Below, piece after piece: positions 8,528-16,495 of a DNA stretch of 55,704 bases. The stretch lies in the NCBI GenBank assembly GCA_903862465.1, contig CAIOYH010000166.1:1-55704 (forward strand), given 5' to 3'. The translations under genes and the position numbers were made by a program. Each line of letters opens with the position of its first letter. The first letter of the stretch is position 1. This stretch comes from an uncultured bacterium (lineage in GTDB: Bacteria > Bacteroidota > Bacteroidia > Bacteroidales > CAIWKO01). The notes beneath the pieces were generated by a model, which had not been told where the DNA came from, ran no database searches, and saw nothing but the letters and a program-made list of their open reading frames with translations.

Positions 8528-10585
8528 ATGATTAATCAACAACTGTTGAACCCTCAATCTATAGTGATAGTGGGCGGTTCAAACGAAATAAAGAAACCGG
8601 GCGGCAAGGTTTTGAAAAACATTTTAGATGGAAATTACAAAGGAAAGCTCTTTGTGATTAATCCGAGAGAAACCGTCACACAAGGCATTCCCGTGACTCC
8701 TTCTTTGATTGACTTGCCTGATACCGAATTAGCTATCATTGCAATACCATCAAAATTGTGCTTGGAAACTGTCACATTTCTTGCAAAACAAAAAAACACC
8801 AAAGCTTTTATTATTCTGTCAGCAGGCTTTAGCGAAGAAAATGAAGAAGGCGGTTTGTTGGAACGCAAAATTGTAAACATCGTGGATAAAGTGGGTGGTT
8901 GCCTTATTGGACCTAACTGCATTGGCTTTATGAATCCCAATTATAATGGCGTTTTCACTACTCCCATTCCCAAACTTGGACAAGATGGCTGTGATATGAT
9001 TTCGGGTTCGGGGGCAACGGCTGTTTTTATTATTGAAGCAGGGATGCCCAAAGGATTGAAGTTTTCAAGTGTGTATTCCATAGGAAATTCGGCACAGATG
9101 GGTGTTGAAGAAGTCTTGCAATATTTTGATGAAAGCTTTGACCCTTTGACGAGTTCAAAAGTCAAACTGATGTATATCGAAACCATTAAGAATCCTGCGA
9201 AGCTGTTGAAACATGCTTCATCTTTGGTATCGAAAGGCTGCCGAATAGCAGCCATAAAGTCCGGTTCATCTCAAGCGGGAAGCAGAGCAGCAGCCTCCCA
9301 CACAGGGGCTCTTGCAAGTCCCGATGTGGCTGTGGATGCTTTGTTCAGGAAAGCAGGTATCGTCAGATGTTATGGTCGCGAAGAATTTACGACGGTGGCT
9401 TCGGTATTCAACCATAAAGAACTAACGGGAAAAAGAATTGCTATTATCACGCATGCCGGTGGTCCTGCTGTTATGCTTACGGATACTTTGGAAAATGGTG
9501 GATTAGAAATTCCGCATATCCATGGAAAAGATGCAGAAGAACTCTTGACAAAATTATATCCGGGCTCTTCTGTTTCCAATCCTTTTGACTTTTTGGCTAC
9601 AGGCACTGCTGAACAATTAGGAGATATCATTGATTATTGCGAAAACAAATTTGATGAAATTGATGCCATGATTGTCATCTTTGGAAGTCCGGGTTTGTTC
9701 GAAGTGTATGACGTGTATCGTTTGTTAAATGAGAAAATAAAATCATGCAAGAAACCTATTTTCACCGTGCTGCCTTCCATTATCAATGTGGAAAAAGAAC
9801 TAAAAGAGTTTATTTCCTTTGGCAGAATCAACTTCCCCGATGAAGTGGAATTGGGCAAAGCATTGACCAAAGTGTATCATACACACAAATCATACGACCT
9901 GAATCCTGAATTACCACAAGTTGATAGGGCTAAAATCCGTTCCATTATTGATAATACTGTTGATGGTTATATTTCACCCGAAGAGATTCAACAGTTGATG
10001 GATGCTGCAGGCATTCCACGTGCGGGAGAAGCAGTTGTTACGGACAAAGACAGTGCCAAAGTAGAAGCACAATGCTTAGGCTTCCCTGTGGTGATGAAAG
10101 TCGTTGGTCCGCTTCATAAATCAGATGTCGGCGGTGTAGTGTTGAATGTGAAGAATGCTGAAACGGTTGAAAAGGAATTCGAACGTATGATTCAAATCAA
10201 AGATACAACAGCCATTTTGATACAACCGATGTTGAGCGGTACGGAGCTGTTTGTGGGTGCCAAATACGAACCCAAATTCGGGCACATGATTTTGTTTGGA
10301 TTGGGTGGCATTTTCATCGAAGTATTGAAAGATGTTTCTGCAGGCTTGTCTCCTATTGGGAAAGAAGAAGCCGACGCCATGATCAAAAGCTTAAAGAGCT
10401 ACAAAATCATTGAAGGCGTACGCGGACAAAAAGGCATCAATCAAGAGCTGCTGATTGAGATTATTATGCGTCTTTCAGCTCTGCTAGAAGCAGCACCTGA
10501 AATACAAGAATTGGATTTCAATCCTTTGTTGGGCAATGCCGAGAAAGTTGTTGCTGTGGATGCAAGAATACGTGTTGCAAAATAA
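8528..10585 (+). CDS. Acetate/acyl-CoA ligase, ADP-forming (fused alpha-beta)
   Basis: This 685-aa protein carries both subunits of ADP-forming acetyl-CoA synthetase. An N-terminal CoA-binding Rossmann domain (IVIVGGSNE) is followed by two succinyl-CoA-synthetase-like domains. His258 in SHTGALA is the expected phosphohistidine. From about 475 comes an ATP-grasp domain (MKVVGPLHKSDVGGVV). The enzyme interconverts acyl-CoA + ADP + Pi and acid + ATP + CoA. In fermentative or facultative bacteria this yields ATP by substrate-level phosphorylation. It could instead be a non-acetate acyl-CoA ligase of the same family. It is a single gene; the next ~195 bp hold repeat-derived sequence. Confidence 0.9.
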   Translation: MINQQLLNPQSIVIVGGSNEIKKPGGKVLKNILDGNYKGKLFVINPRETVTQGIPVTPSLIDLPDTELAIIAIPSKLCLETVTFLAKQKNTKAFIILSAGFSEENEEGGLLERKIVNIVDKVGGCLIGPNCIGFMNPNYNGVFTTPIPKLGQDGCDMISGSGATAVFIIEAGMPKGLKFSSVYSIGNSAQMGVEEVLQYFDESFDPLTSSKVKLMYIETIKNPAKLLKHASSLVSKGCRIAAIKSGSSQAGSRAAASHTGALASPDVAVDALFRKAGIVRCYGREEFTTVASVFNHKELTGKRIAIITHAGGPAVMLTDTLENGGLEIPHIHGKDAEELLTKLYPGSSVSNPFDFLATGTAEQLGDIIDYCENKFDEIDAMIVIFGSPGLFEVYDVYRLLNEKIKSCKKPIFTVLPSIINVEKELKEFISFGRINFPDEVELGKALTKVYHTHKSYDLNPELPQVDRAKIRSIIDNTVDGYISPEEIQQLMDAAGIPRAGEAVVTDKDSAKVEAQCLGFPVVMKVVGPLHKSDVGGVVLNVKNAETVEKEFERMIQIKDTTAILIQPMLSGTELFVGAKYEPKFGHMILFGLGGIFIEVLKDVSAGLSPIGKEEADAMIKSLKSYKIIEGVRGQKGINQELLIEIIMRLSALLEAAPEIQELDFNPLLGNAEKVVAVDARIRVAK

Positions 10586-10619
10586 TCTCTAAACCACCTA
10601 GAAGTTTCAATATAAGAAT

Positions 10620-10760
10620 AACCACAAAGGCACTAAGACTCCAAGAAACACAAAGAATTTAAGAATTTCTTCGTGCCTTCGTGTCTTAGTCCTGTCCCGT
10701 ACCGGAGGTCGGGAGCCTTTGTGTCTTCGTGTCTTAGTGTTTTAGTGCTATCGTGACTTC
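10620..10760. repeat. Dispersed intergenic repeat fragment (CACTAAGAC/CGTGTCTTAG family)
   Basis: This stretch between the convergent synthetase and PspC genes is an imperfect palindrome. One side carries CACTAAGACTCC...AAGAA and the other CGTGTCTTAGTGTTTTAGTG, with a central TCCCGTACC...GGTCGGGA stem. Related wording (CACCAAGACACGAAG) recurs inside the repeat at 13983-14173. It is a non-coding dispersed element that may also act as a bidirectional terminator. Confidence 0.55.
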
Positions 10761-10780
10761 GTGTTGCGCAAGATGCAACT

Positions 10781-12574
10781 TTAGTTCACAGCTTTCTTTA
10801 CAACAACTTTCAGCTCTTTCTTCTCTTGTTTTTGAGGAATAGTATCTGTTGCTTGAATCTCTGAGTTCTCAATCAGCTTGCCATCTTTCATCGTCATCTT
10901 TTTACCTATCATATCCAAATTCCAACTGCCATCAACATTATCACGGTCGTAAATTAAGTTCTCAACTCTTTTGGTCATAAAGATGCTTTTGCCTTCGGGC
11001 ACTTCCAAAACAAGCTTTACAGATTGATTACGCCATTTTTCAAAATAAGGCAATAAAAAATAGTTGCTGATACTCACCGTTGAATCCGCTATAATGACAT
11101 TCATATTAATGACTTCTGCCCTATTGCGTGCATTCATTATGGTGGTGCCTCTTGAAAATTTAACCACAGTGAGTTTATAGGCATCCGTTTCTGATGGAAT
11201 GATCTTTAGTTTAGGAAATCCATACGCACAGAATTGTGTCCCATTGTTCAGCAAATAGAAGTTGCTGAACACAAAACGCTCATGCTTGTTGATATCAACA
11301 TCAATGTTCTCATCATCCACAAAATGCGTAGTGACTTGATTGGGCAAATTGTCTTTCACATCAATGGTCAGGGTTTCCTTAGGCTGCGGCAACATCACCT
11401 CCTGTTTCACGGTACTTTTTTCGTTGAAGTTTCCAATGATATTAATGGTAAGAAATATGGCTAATATCAAACCCGTAAGCCATATCAGCGAAGCGGTAAC
11501 AGAAACAATACGTATTTTGGTTCTGAATCCGATAATCATTCGGATGCTATTGAAAATAAGCATCAAAAGCGGAACACCAATCAATAGGATTAAGGAAACA
11601 ACAGCAAGTTGTTGTTGCCATGAGTTTTCGAAAAACATATTCGACAAAGCAGGCAGCGACACCGAGGATATGCCCCATTTGGTGAAAAACAAGAAACTAT
11701 CGGAAGCCGTAAGCGACAGCACTAAAGAAGCCGTCAACACGATGGCAATGATGAGCAAAACGATGCCTGTGAAAATCAATAACGCACGCAGAAAATAATA
11801 GATGATTTCGCCAAACACACTGCCAACACCTTGACGACGATGGCTATCGGGTGGATAACCCATCACCGAGGCTGCTAGCTTTTTCTGACAGCAGGAGTAT
11901 TTGGCTTCTTGTTTCACTTCTTTCATTTTTTGTTTAAAATCCCGTATCTCTTTCTTGCCATGACGACGTGCTTTACCCTTCATGGTATGAAAACGAGTCT
12001 TTAGGTCTTCAAATTCGTTTTTGATGTTGTGTTCTATCTCCGAAATAGTCATCGGCGAACCTTTCATATTCATTTTATCTTCCATACTCAAAGCTTTTGG
12101 AATGATAATCCACAGCACCAAATACACCAAAATGCTTGAAGCAAAAAAGATGAGCCCTATCACGAATCCCAAGCGAAACCACACAGGGTCAACGTCCAAA
12201 TAATGACCTAAGCCCGAACAAACACCTCCCAAAACATGATTTTCTTCATCACGAAATAGGCGTTTTTTGGTGGTCTTTTTTGTTTCTTGTTTCGCTTCTT
12301 GTTCCGAATCTCTATTGTCCATATCGCGCGGCTTGCCTAATATATTGATAGTTTCGTCAACAATTTGTTGCGAAATCAACACCTGCCCCGCTTCTATTTT
12401 TGTTTGAAAAATCTCAGCGATGCGTGCCTCGATGTCTTGAATGATTTCTTCTTTGCCCTCTGTTGCGGCAAAATGATTTTTTAAGGATTCCAGATATGCT
12501 TCCAGAATCATGTATGCTTGTTCATCAATCTGAAAAAACATACCACCAATGTTAATTGAAATAGTTTTGTGCAT
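10781..12574 (-). CDS. PspC-domain membrane protein, probable envelope stress
   Basis: The 597-aa protein opens with a short domain (about 1-85) common in Bacteroidota PspC proteins. A PspC domain follows at about 102-160 (LGGVCSGLGHYLDVDPVWFR). A basic coiled-coil stretch, several transmembrane segments (about 265-385) and an extracytoplasmic beta-rich C-terminal domain complete it. PspC domains belong to phage-shock envelope-stress systems. The gene follows a PadR regulator by 18 bp; this PadR-PspC pairing is common in the phylum. I infer stress-linked membrane signalling. Confidence 0.85.
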   Translation of the reverse strand: MHKTISINIGGMFFQIDEQAYMILEAYLESLKNHFAATEGKEEIIQDIEARIAEIFQTKIEAGQVLISQQIVDETINILGKPRDMDNRDSEQEAKQETKKTTKKRLFRDEENHVLGGVCSGLGHYLDVDPVWFRLGFVIGLIFFASSILVYLVLWIIIPKALSMEDKMNMKGSPMTISEIEHNIKNEFEDLKTRFHTMKGKARRHGKKEIRDFKQKMKEVKQEAKYSCCQKKLAASVMGYPPDSHRRQGVGSVFGEIIYYFLRALLIFTGIVLLIIAIVLTASLVLSLTASDSFLFFTKWGISSVSLPALSNMFFENSWQQQLAVVSLILLIGVPLLMLIFNSIRMIIGFRTKIRIVSVTASLIWLTGLILAIFLTINIIGNFNEKSTVKQEVMLPQPKETLTIDVKDNLPNQVTTHFVDDENIDVDINKHERFVFSNFYLLNNGTQFCAYGFPKLKIIPSETDAYKLTVVKFSRGTTIMNARNRAEVINMNVIIADSTVSISNYFLLPYFEKWRNQSVKLVLEVPEGKSIFMTKRVENLIYDRDNVDGSWNLDMIGKKMTMKDGKLIENSEIQATDTIPQKQEKKELKVVVKKAVN

Positions 12575-12592
12575 GACGTTTATGTTTTAAAA

Positions 12593-12925
12593 TTATTTAT
12601 TTTTCTTTGTTATTTGTTTCACCGAATTCACCAACTCGTTCCAGCTTTCATCCAATTCTGTCAGAAACTTTTTGCCGAGGTCGGTCAGTTCATAATATTT
12701 GCGTGGAGGACCTGATTTCGATTCTTCCCAACGATAGTTGAGCAAACCATCGTTTTTCAATCGCGTCAACAAAGGGTAGAGCGTCCCCTCCACTACGATC
12801 AGCTTGGCTTCTTTCATCCTTTCCATCACATCCGAGGCGTACATCTCCTTCTCGTGCACAATAGAAAGTATGCAATACTCCAGCAGTCCTTTGCGTAATT
12901 GGGCTTTTGAGTTTTCTATATCCAT
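12593..12925 (-). CDS. PadR family transcriptional regulator
   Basis: This 110-aa winged-helix protein has the PadR hallmarks: a helix-turn-helix with VVEGTLYPLLTRLKNDGLL and the wing GPPRKYYELTDLGKKFL. It lacks the long C-terminal helical domain, so it is of the short type. It precedes and probably represses the pspC-domain gene. An inverted repeat around the promoter at 13.82 kb is the likely operator. A 217-aa gene sits between that promoter and padR. Confidence 0.9.
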   Translation of the reverse strand: MDIENSKAQLRKGLLEYCILSIVHEKEMYASDVMERMKEAKLIVVEGTLYPLLTRLKNDGLLNYRWEESKSGPPRKYYELTDLGKKFLTELDESWNELVNSVKQITKKNK

Positions 12926-13022
12926 ACTTTTATTTTTGATTTATGATTTATTGATTTATGATTTAGTTCAGAGTTTATAGTTCGGAGTTCATAGTTTATA
13001 GTTCATAGTTCGGAGTTCGGGT

Positions 13023-13676
13023 TTATTTTATTTTTTTTATATTCGCTCCTGAGTTCATAATAGATTTCGGATTACAGTTGTCTTCTTTTTGTTTCTCCAA
13101 TTCAACCATGCTTTTTAGAAATTCTAAGTAATTTGATATTTTAAAAGGTATTGTCTCATTTTTCAATTCGTTTATCATTGCTTTCACAGTTCCAATTTCC
13201 ATATCTAAAGAGACTCCATTATCCCTTGGCTTATCAAACAATTTTTGAAACAATTTATCTATATCACTATCAACCCTCCTATTTTTTTTCTCATATTGTA
13301 GCTCGAGCAATAAACCTTCGATTTCAATTAGTTTATTGTAAAGAGCTTCAATATCCTCTTTTATTCTGTCTCTTATATGTGTTGTTATTTTCAATAAGTC
13401 AGAAAGAGAATCGCAAACTATTTCTCTTTTCCTTTCAATAATCTTCGATGTGTCTTTTTCAGAAATCTGAACAGGCTTTTCTTTCGCTAACTTCGAACTA
13501 TCACTAAGCACTTCAATTGGTTTGCTCAATGGTTGTGAACTAACTGTCTTATTATTTTTTTGAACTTCCTTTACATTATTTATAGTATTTGCATGATTTG
13601 TTTGTTGCCTTTGAGCATAGGTGTTCAATCCATAAGTGGACAAGAGCAATATTGTAAGAAGTAACTTCGATTTCAT
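13023..13676 (-). CDS. Hypothetical secreted coiled-coil protein
   Basis: The 217-aa protein has a signal peptide (MKSKLLLTILLLSTYGLNTYA, about 1-21). A Ser/Lys/Thr-rich linker with no fold signal runs to about 75. Predicted helices rich in Glu/Lys/Leu follow at about 75-150. I recognise no family. It would be periplasmic. It lies between the PadR-type operator and padR, so it may share their transcript. About 100 bp of degenerate AGTTCGGAGTTCATAG repeats separate it from padR, which suggests later insertion. Confidence 0.6.
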   Translation of the reverse strand: MKSKLLLTILLLSTYGLNTYAQRQQTNHANTINNVKEVQKNNKTVSSQPLSKPIEVLSDSSKLAKEKPVQISEKDTSKIIERKREIVCDSLSDLLKITTHIRDRIKEDIEALYNKLIEIEGLLLELQYEKKNRRVDSDIDKLFQKLFDKPRDNGVSLDMEIGTVKAMINELKNETIPFKISNYLEFLKSMVELEKQKEDNCNPKSIMNSGANIKKIK

Positions 13677-13804
13677 TTTATATATTTTTATTATTTATAC
13701 ATTATCAATAGGACCTTAAAAACAGAAAAGTAATCCATCTTTGAGCGTCTTTCTAATTAACAAATTAACGAGTCAACAAATCAACTCATAATCCAAAATC
13801 GCTG

Positions 13805-13834
13805 CAAAGATACTACTTTTTTAGTACTATGCAA
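13805..13834 (-). promoter_or_regulatory. Bacteroidota promoter facing the PadR region
   Basis: On the minus strand a -33 TTG (13832-13834) is followed by 19 bp and then a perfect -7 TATCTTTG (13805-13812). Transcription would start near 13798, giving a leader of about 120 nt to the 217-aa gene. The operator-like inverted repeat overlaps the -33 element. Confidence 0.6.
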
Positions 13835-13880
13835 TACAAAGTACTAAATATTTTTTATTAGTTTGTATAGCATTATAGTA
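13820..13880. promoter_or_regulatory. Tandem operator-like inverted repeats
   Basis: A perfect inverted repeat has arms TTTAGTACT (13820-13828) and AGTACTAAA (13840-13848) with an 11-bp centre ATGCAATACAA. A diverged copy follows at about 13857-13880 (TTTGTATAGCAT against the first site's reverse-strand TTTGTATTGCAT). The site overlaps the -33 of the minus-strand promoter. Repression by the downstream PadR protein is inferred. Confidence 0.6.
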
Positions 13881-13982
13881 AAATCATTGCATATTAGTCA
13901 TTTAGTATTGAAAAATATTTTCAATTATTTTTATATTTTTTTTTGGACATAGGTATATTTTGGAGAAAATAGGCGCTAAATG

Positions 13983-14173
13983 TTTCCCGCAGATTGCGCA
14001 GATGAACGCAGAAACCGCAAAAGAAAAAACACTATGACACCAAGACACGAAGATACGAAGGAATTTGAGATTTTAGATTTGGTATTTGGAGCTTGGGATT
14101 TGAATTTTTTTTTAATGCCTCTATGTGCCCATGTGGTTTTGTTTCTGCGACGATCAGCGGAATCTGCGGGAAA
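13983..14173. repeat. MITE-like inverted-repeat element
   Basis: Imperfect 33-bp inverted repeats (13983-14015 and 14141-14173, 5 mismatches) begin TTTCCCGCAGATT and enclose about 125 bp with no convincing gene. The interior includes ACACCAAGACACGAAG and GGTATTTGGAGCTTGGGATT, both related to sequences elsewhere in the window. The element fills most of the 570-bp gap between the 217-aa gene and the LytTR gene; the rest is AT-rich. No target-site duplication was identified. Confidence 0.65.
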
Positions 14174-14248
14174 TATTATTATTTTTGCTTCTATTAACTT
14201 AGCTGACAAGTTAAAGTCACATATTTATTAATCCATTTAACGTATAAA

Positions 14249-14608
14249 ATGAAAAAAGTTGAATACAATCTGTTTAGTATCAATTCAAAGGAACGTGTTG
14301 ATATGATTAAAGGCACGGATGTGCTGTGTTTAATTGCTTCACAAGGCAACACAGGGGTCATGATTTCAAAAGACCGCATAATTATGGTTTCCCAATCGTT
14401 TAAATCTTGTAGGGTTGTGCTTGGGGAATTCGTGCATTGCCTTGGCGATGGTCTTGCCTTGAATATGCATAGAATTGATTATTTTGACAAGCTGACAGAT
14501 ACCATTATCTTTGATAACGGCAGCACAACGCATCTGAAACCCATGCAAAAGAAAAATTATTACAAATGTTTAGACGATATGGCACTTCAATACGAGCTTA
14601 AACACTAA
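14249..14608 (+). CDS. Solitary LytTR-like DNA-binding protein
   Basis: The 119-aa protein has no receiver domain. The order of elements follows LytTR domains: DVLCLIASQGNTGVMI, then SQSFKSCRVVLGE-FVHCLGDGLALNMHRID (compare the family's FvR-HrSylVNl-hI), then a strand pair IIFDNGSTTHLKP ending in MQKKNYYKCL. It is therefore a probable transcription regulator. A -7 motif TATTTTTG at 14180-14187 and a TTAACTT/AAGTTAA inverted repeat (14194-14214) lie upstream. The assignment rests on pattern, not on a search. Confidence 0.55.
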   Translation: MKKVEYNLFSINSKERVDMIKGTDVLCLIASQGNTGVMISKDRIIMVSQSFKSCRVVLGEFVHCLGDGLALNMHRIDYFDKLTDTIIFDNGSTTHLKPMQKKNYYKCLDDMALQYELKH

Positions 14609-14688
14609 GTCCCTCCCCCATTTCTTTAGTATTTTTAGGCAAATTATGCCTGAAATGCCTGTGCTATGCCCTTACTTTGCCCATACTG

Positions 14689-14750
14689 AAACATCGTTTT
14701 GAGGCTTAAAACATGCGTTTTGAAGGCAAAAACATGCGTTTTGAGGCAAA
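14689..14750. repeat. Decayed ~21-bp tandem array
   Basis: Three head-to-tail copies of a unit containing ACATGCGTTTTGAGGC lie at 14689-14708, 14709-14729 and 14730-14750. The first copy has lost one base. On the minus strand the copies read as heptapeptides (LKTHVFA, FKTHVLS, LKTMFQY) in a 42-codon open frame. It lies about 100 bp upstream of the unknown gene at 14850. Confidence 0.6.
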
Positions 14751-14849
14751 TAAGCCATTTCGACCTAAGGCGCTGTTGCAACTATTTGCAGATTGATTAA
14801 TTTTGCTGATACAAAAAAAATATTATTAACCAAAAAAAAATTATGTATT

Positions 14850-15599
14850 ATGCCAGGCTCATTTAATATTCAAGTAAATTGTGATTTCAAAGACAAGAGT
14901 GCCTTAGAAATTGCCAACATGTGCAACGGTGTGAAAACTGCAGGCGACGTTGATGTTACCGATCCACCAATTACCGATACCGTCATGCATACGCAAGGCG
15001 GGAAAATAACTGCCATCCATGCTCAACGGGCTACAAATCGTTCAACCCAACTAACTGCACAGGAAATGCAGGAAGTGAATACCGCAAAACGGTATTACAA
15101 GAAAACGGGGCTTTACATTCAGGGAATCGCTATTGATGTGGCTACCGAAGCAGGCGACATCAATGCAGGTATAGCCGTTGTGGAACGTTGCGGGTATAAA
15201 ATTAAAAAGGTTGGCTCCAAAGCCGGTCGCGAATTCGAAATCCTTGCATTTGGTCCGGGATGGATACATGTGAGGGTTAAATCTGAAGGAGCAAAAGCAG
15301 CTTATATTTGGAGAATCGGGGCTACAACCGAAAAGGGAGTGAAACCCGAAACATTCATATCGGTATTCTATACCAAAGAATGCGAACTTATTATTACCGG
15401 CATCGTCGCAGGGGTGATTTATGGTATTCAAGAGGCAAGCATAATGCCTGTACCAAAAAAGAATACTAAAACAAAGGGTGCGATTCACCTCACCAATGAA
15501 ATATCATTACAAAGTTCTGCCGGCACAAGTAAACCATCTTATGCTTTAGGTTCTGACCCTTACAATTGGACAGATCCTATTTTTCAAATAGGTGTCTAA
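14850..15599 (+). CDS. Hypothetical protein, beta-rich with possible fibronectin-III-like region
   Basis: The ATG at 14850 (MPGSFNIQVNCDFKDKSA) is preferred over an upstream in-frame TTG; it gives 249 aa. There is no signal peptide. The N-terminal ~95 residues appear mixed and partly helical, with a Gln/Glu/Tyr-rich helix (TAQEMQEVNTAKRYYKK). The rest alternates short strands (GWIHVRVKSEG, AAYIWRIG, ELIITGIVAGVIYGIQEA) in an order resembling a fibronectin-III fold. The architecture recalls a common family of unknown Bacteroidota proteins, but I cannot name it. A strong terminator and a 21-bp array follow it, and a decayed array precedes it. Confidence 0.7.
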   Translation: MPGSFNIQVNCDFKDKSALEIANMCNGVKTAGDVDVTDPPITDTVMHTQGGKITAIHAQRATNRSTQLTAQEMQEVNTAKRYYKKTGLYIQGIAIDVATEAGDINAGIAVVERCGYKIKKVGSKAGREFEILAFGPGWIHVRVKSEGAKAAYIWRIGATTEKGVKPETFISVFYTKECELIITGIVAGVIYGIQEASIMPVPKKNTKTKGAIHLTNEISLQSSAGTSKPSYALGSDPYNWTDPIFQIGV

Positions 15600-15630
15600 G
15601 CTGTTTTCGAATCTAAAAATTTGAAACACC

Positions 15631-15669
15631 AACTGACTGCTTCCTCAAACGAAGCGGTCAGTTTTTTTT
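15631..15669 (+). terminator. Rho-independent terminator
   Basis: AACTGACTGCTTC and GAAGCGGTCAGTT form a 13-bp stem with one mismatch and a 7-nt loop. A run of eight T follows. It stands 32 bp after the stop of the unknown gene. Confidence 0.92.
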
Positions 15670-15725
15670 ATACGACTCATCATTAATACTATAGACTAAC
15701 AAATAATGAAGTTTATACTTTTTCT

Positions 15726-16019
15726 ATAGAACACATGATGACTACCATGGAACACATGATAACTACCATGGAACATATAAAGACAACCATGGAAGATATG
15801 AAGACTACCATGGAAGATATAAAGACTACCATGGAAGATATGAAGACTATCATGGAAGATATAAAGACTATCATGGAAGATATAAAGACTACCATGGAAC
15901 ATATAAAGACAACCATGGAAGATATGAAGACTATCATGGAAGATATAAAGACTATCATGGAAGATATAAAGACTATCATGGAAGATATGAAGACTACCAT
16001 GGAAGATATAAAGACTATC
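15726..16019. repeat. 21-bp tandem repeat array A
   Basis: About 14 copies of a 21-bp unit run head to tail. The core is ACTACCATGGAAGATATAAA, with variants CCATGG/TCATGG, GAAGAT/GAACAT and ATAAAG/ATGAAG. The number of codons per unit is exactly seven, so frames persist through the array. The CCATGG centre is palindromic. One plus-strand frame and two minus-strand frames are open throughout. Confidence 0.97.
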
Positions 16020-16160
16020 AAAAATGGGGTTGCAAGAGCTTTGATCGATATATTTTCCGGGGGAATTTGGAGATGGGGGATTGAGGGGAGGGGGGAGCAA
16101 GAACGCGGGGAATGGATAATGGAAAATGGGAAGCTGAGAAATTATTTGGCGAGTGCGTGA
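15735..16160 (+). CDS. Possible repeat ORF, MEDIKTT heptad coiled coil
   Basis: If translated, this 141-aa protein has about 13 heptads of the form M-E-D-I-K-T-T. Met and Ile are spaced 3-4-3-4, the a/d pattern of a regular coiled coil. A short unrelated tail (about 95-141) follows. No ribosome-binding site or promoter is convincing. The terminator at 15631 isolates it from the gene upstream. Minus-strand frames (VVFISSM and FHDSLYI heptads) are equally open, so coding is unproven. Confidence 0.35.
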   Translation: MMTTMEHMITTMEHIKTTMEDMKTTMEDIKTTMEDMKTIMEDIKTIMEDIKTTMEHIKTTMEDMKTIMEDIKTIMEDIKTIMEDMKTTMEDIKTIKNGVARALIDIFSGGIWRWGIEGRGEQERGEWIMENGKLRNYLASA

Positions 16161-16434
16161 GAATTATTTGTATTTTTGTTGAGTGAAATAAAATAATAGT
16201 AAAAAATATTTGGATTGAAAATGTGAATGTATTAGAATAATGATTAATTTTGTTGAGAAATATATACGCACCAAACTTAATAAGGGAGTAGAACAATTAA
16301 AAAGGCATTTAGATAAATTAGAATTTTAATATAAACTATTAACAAACAACAATATATAAAATCTTCTTCCTTCGATAAACTTCTAAGAATAAAATGTATA
16401 TATTAGAACTTTGAGGTCGTAAACACAAACGTAA
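16161..16434. other. AT-rich intergenic sequence before the TIR gene
   Basis: No gene is supported here. A 29-codon frame from 16240 (MINFVEKYIRTKLNKGVEQL...) is too short to call. A -7-like TAATTTTG lies at 16245-16252 on the plus strand, about 245 bp ahead of the TIR gene. Confidence 0.5.
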
Positions 16435-16461
16435 TGTACAAGCGAAAACGCGTCTTGTACA
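16435..16461. promoter_or_regulatory. Operator-like inverted repeat before the TIR gene
   Basis: Perfect 8-bp arms TGTACAAG (16435-16442) and CTTGTACA (16454-16461) are separated by 11 bp (CGAAAACGCGT). The site ends 34 bp before the TIR start codon, in the expected leader or promoter region. It could bind a dimeric repressor or form a leader hairpin. Confidence 0.55.
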
Positions 16462-16495
16462 AATAGACATAGAAACATCATTTAAAAAAAATACA

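Noticed and set aside
15726-16019. CRISPR array
   Set aside because: The 21-bp units are contiguous with no unique spacers and no cas genes are present. The same holds for arrays B and C.
16240-16329. 29-codon frame (MINFVEKYIRTKLNKGVEQL...) before the TIR gene
   Set aside because: Too short, no ribosome-binding site and no recognisable family; it could be a gene remnant.
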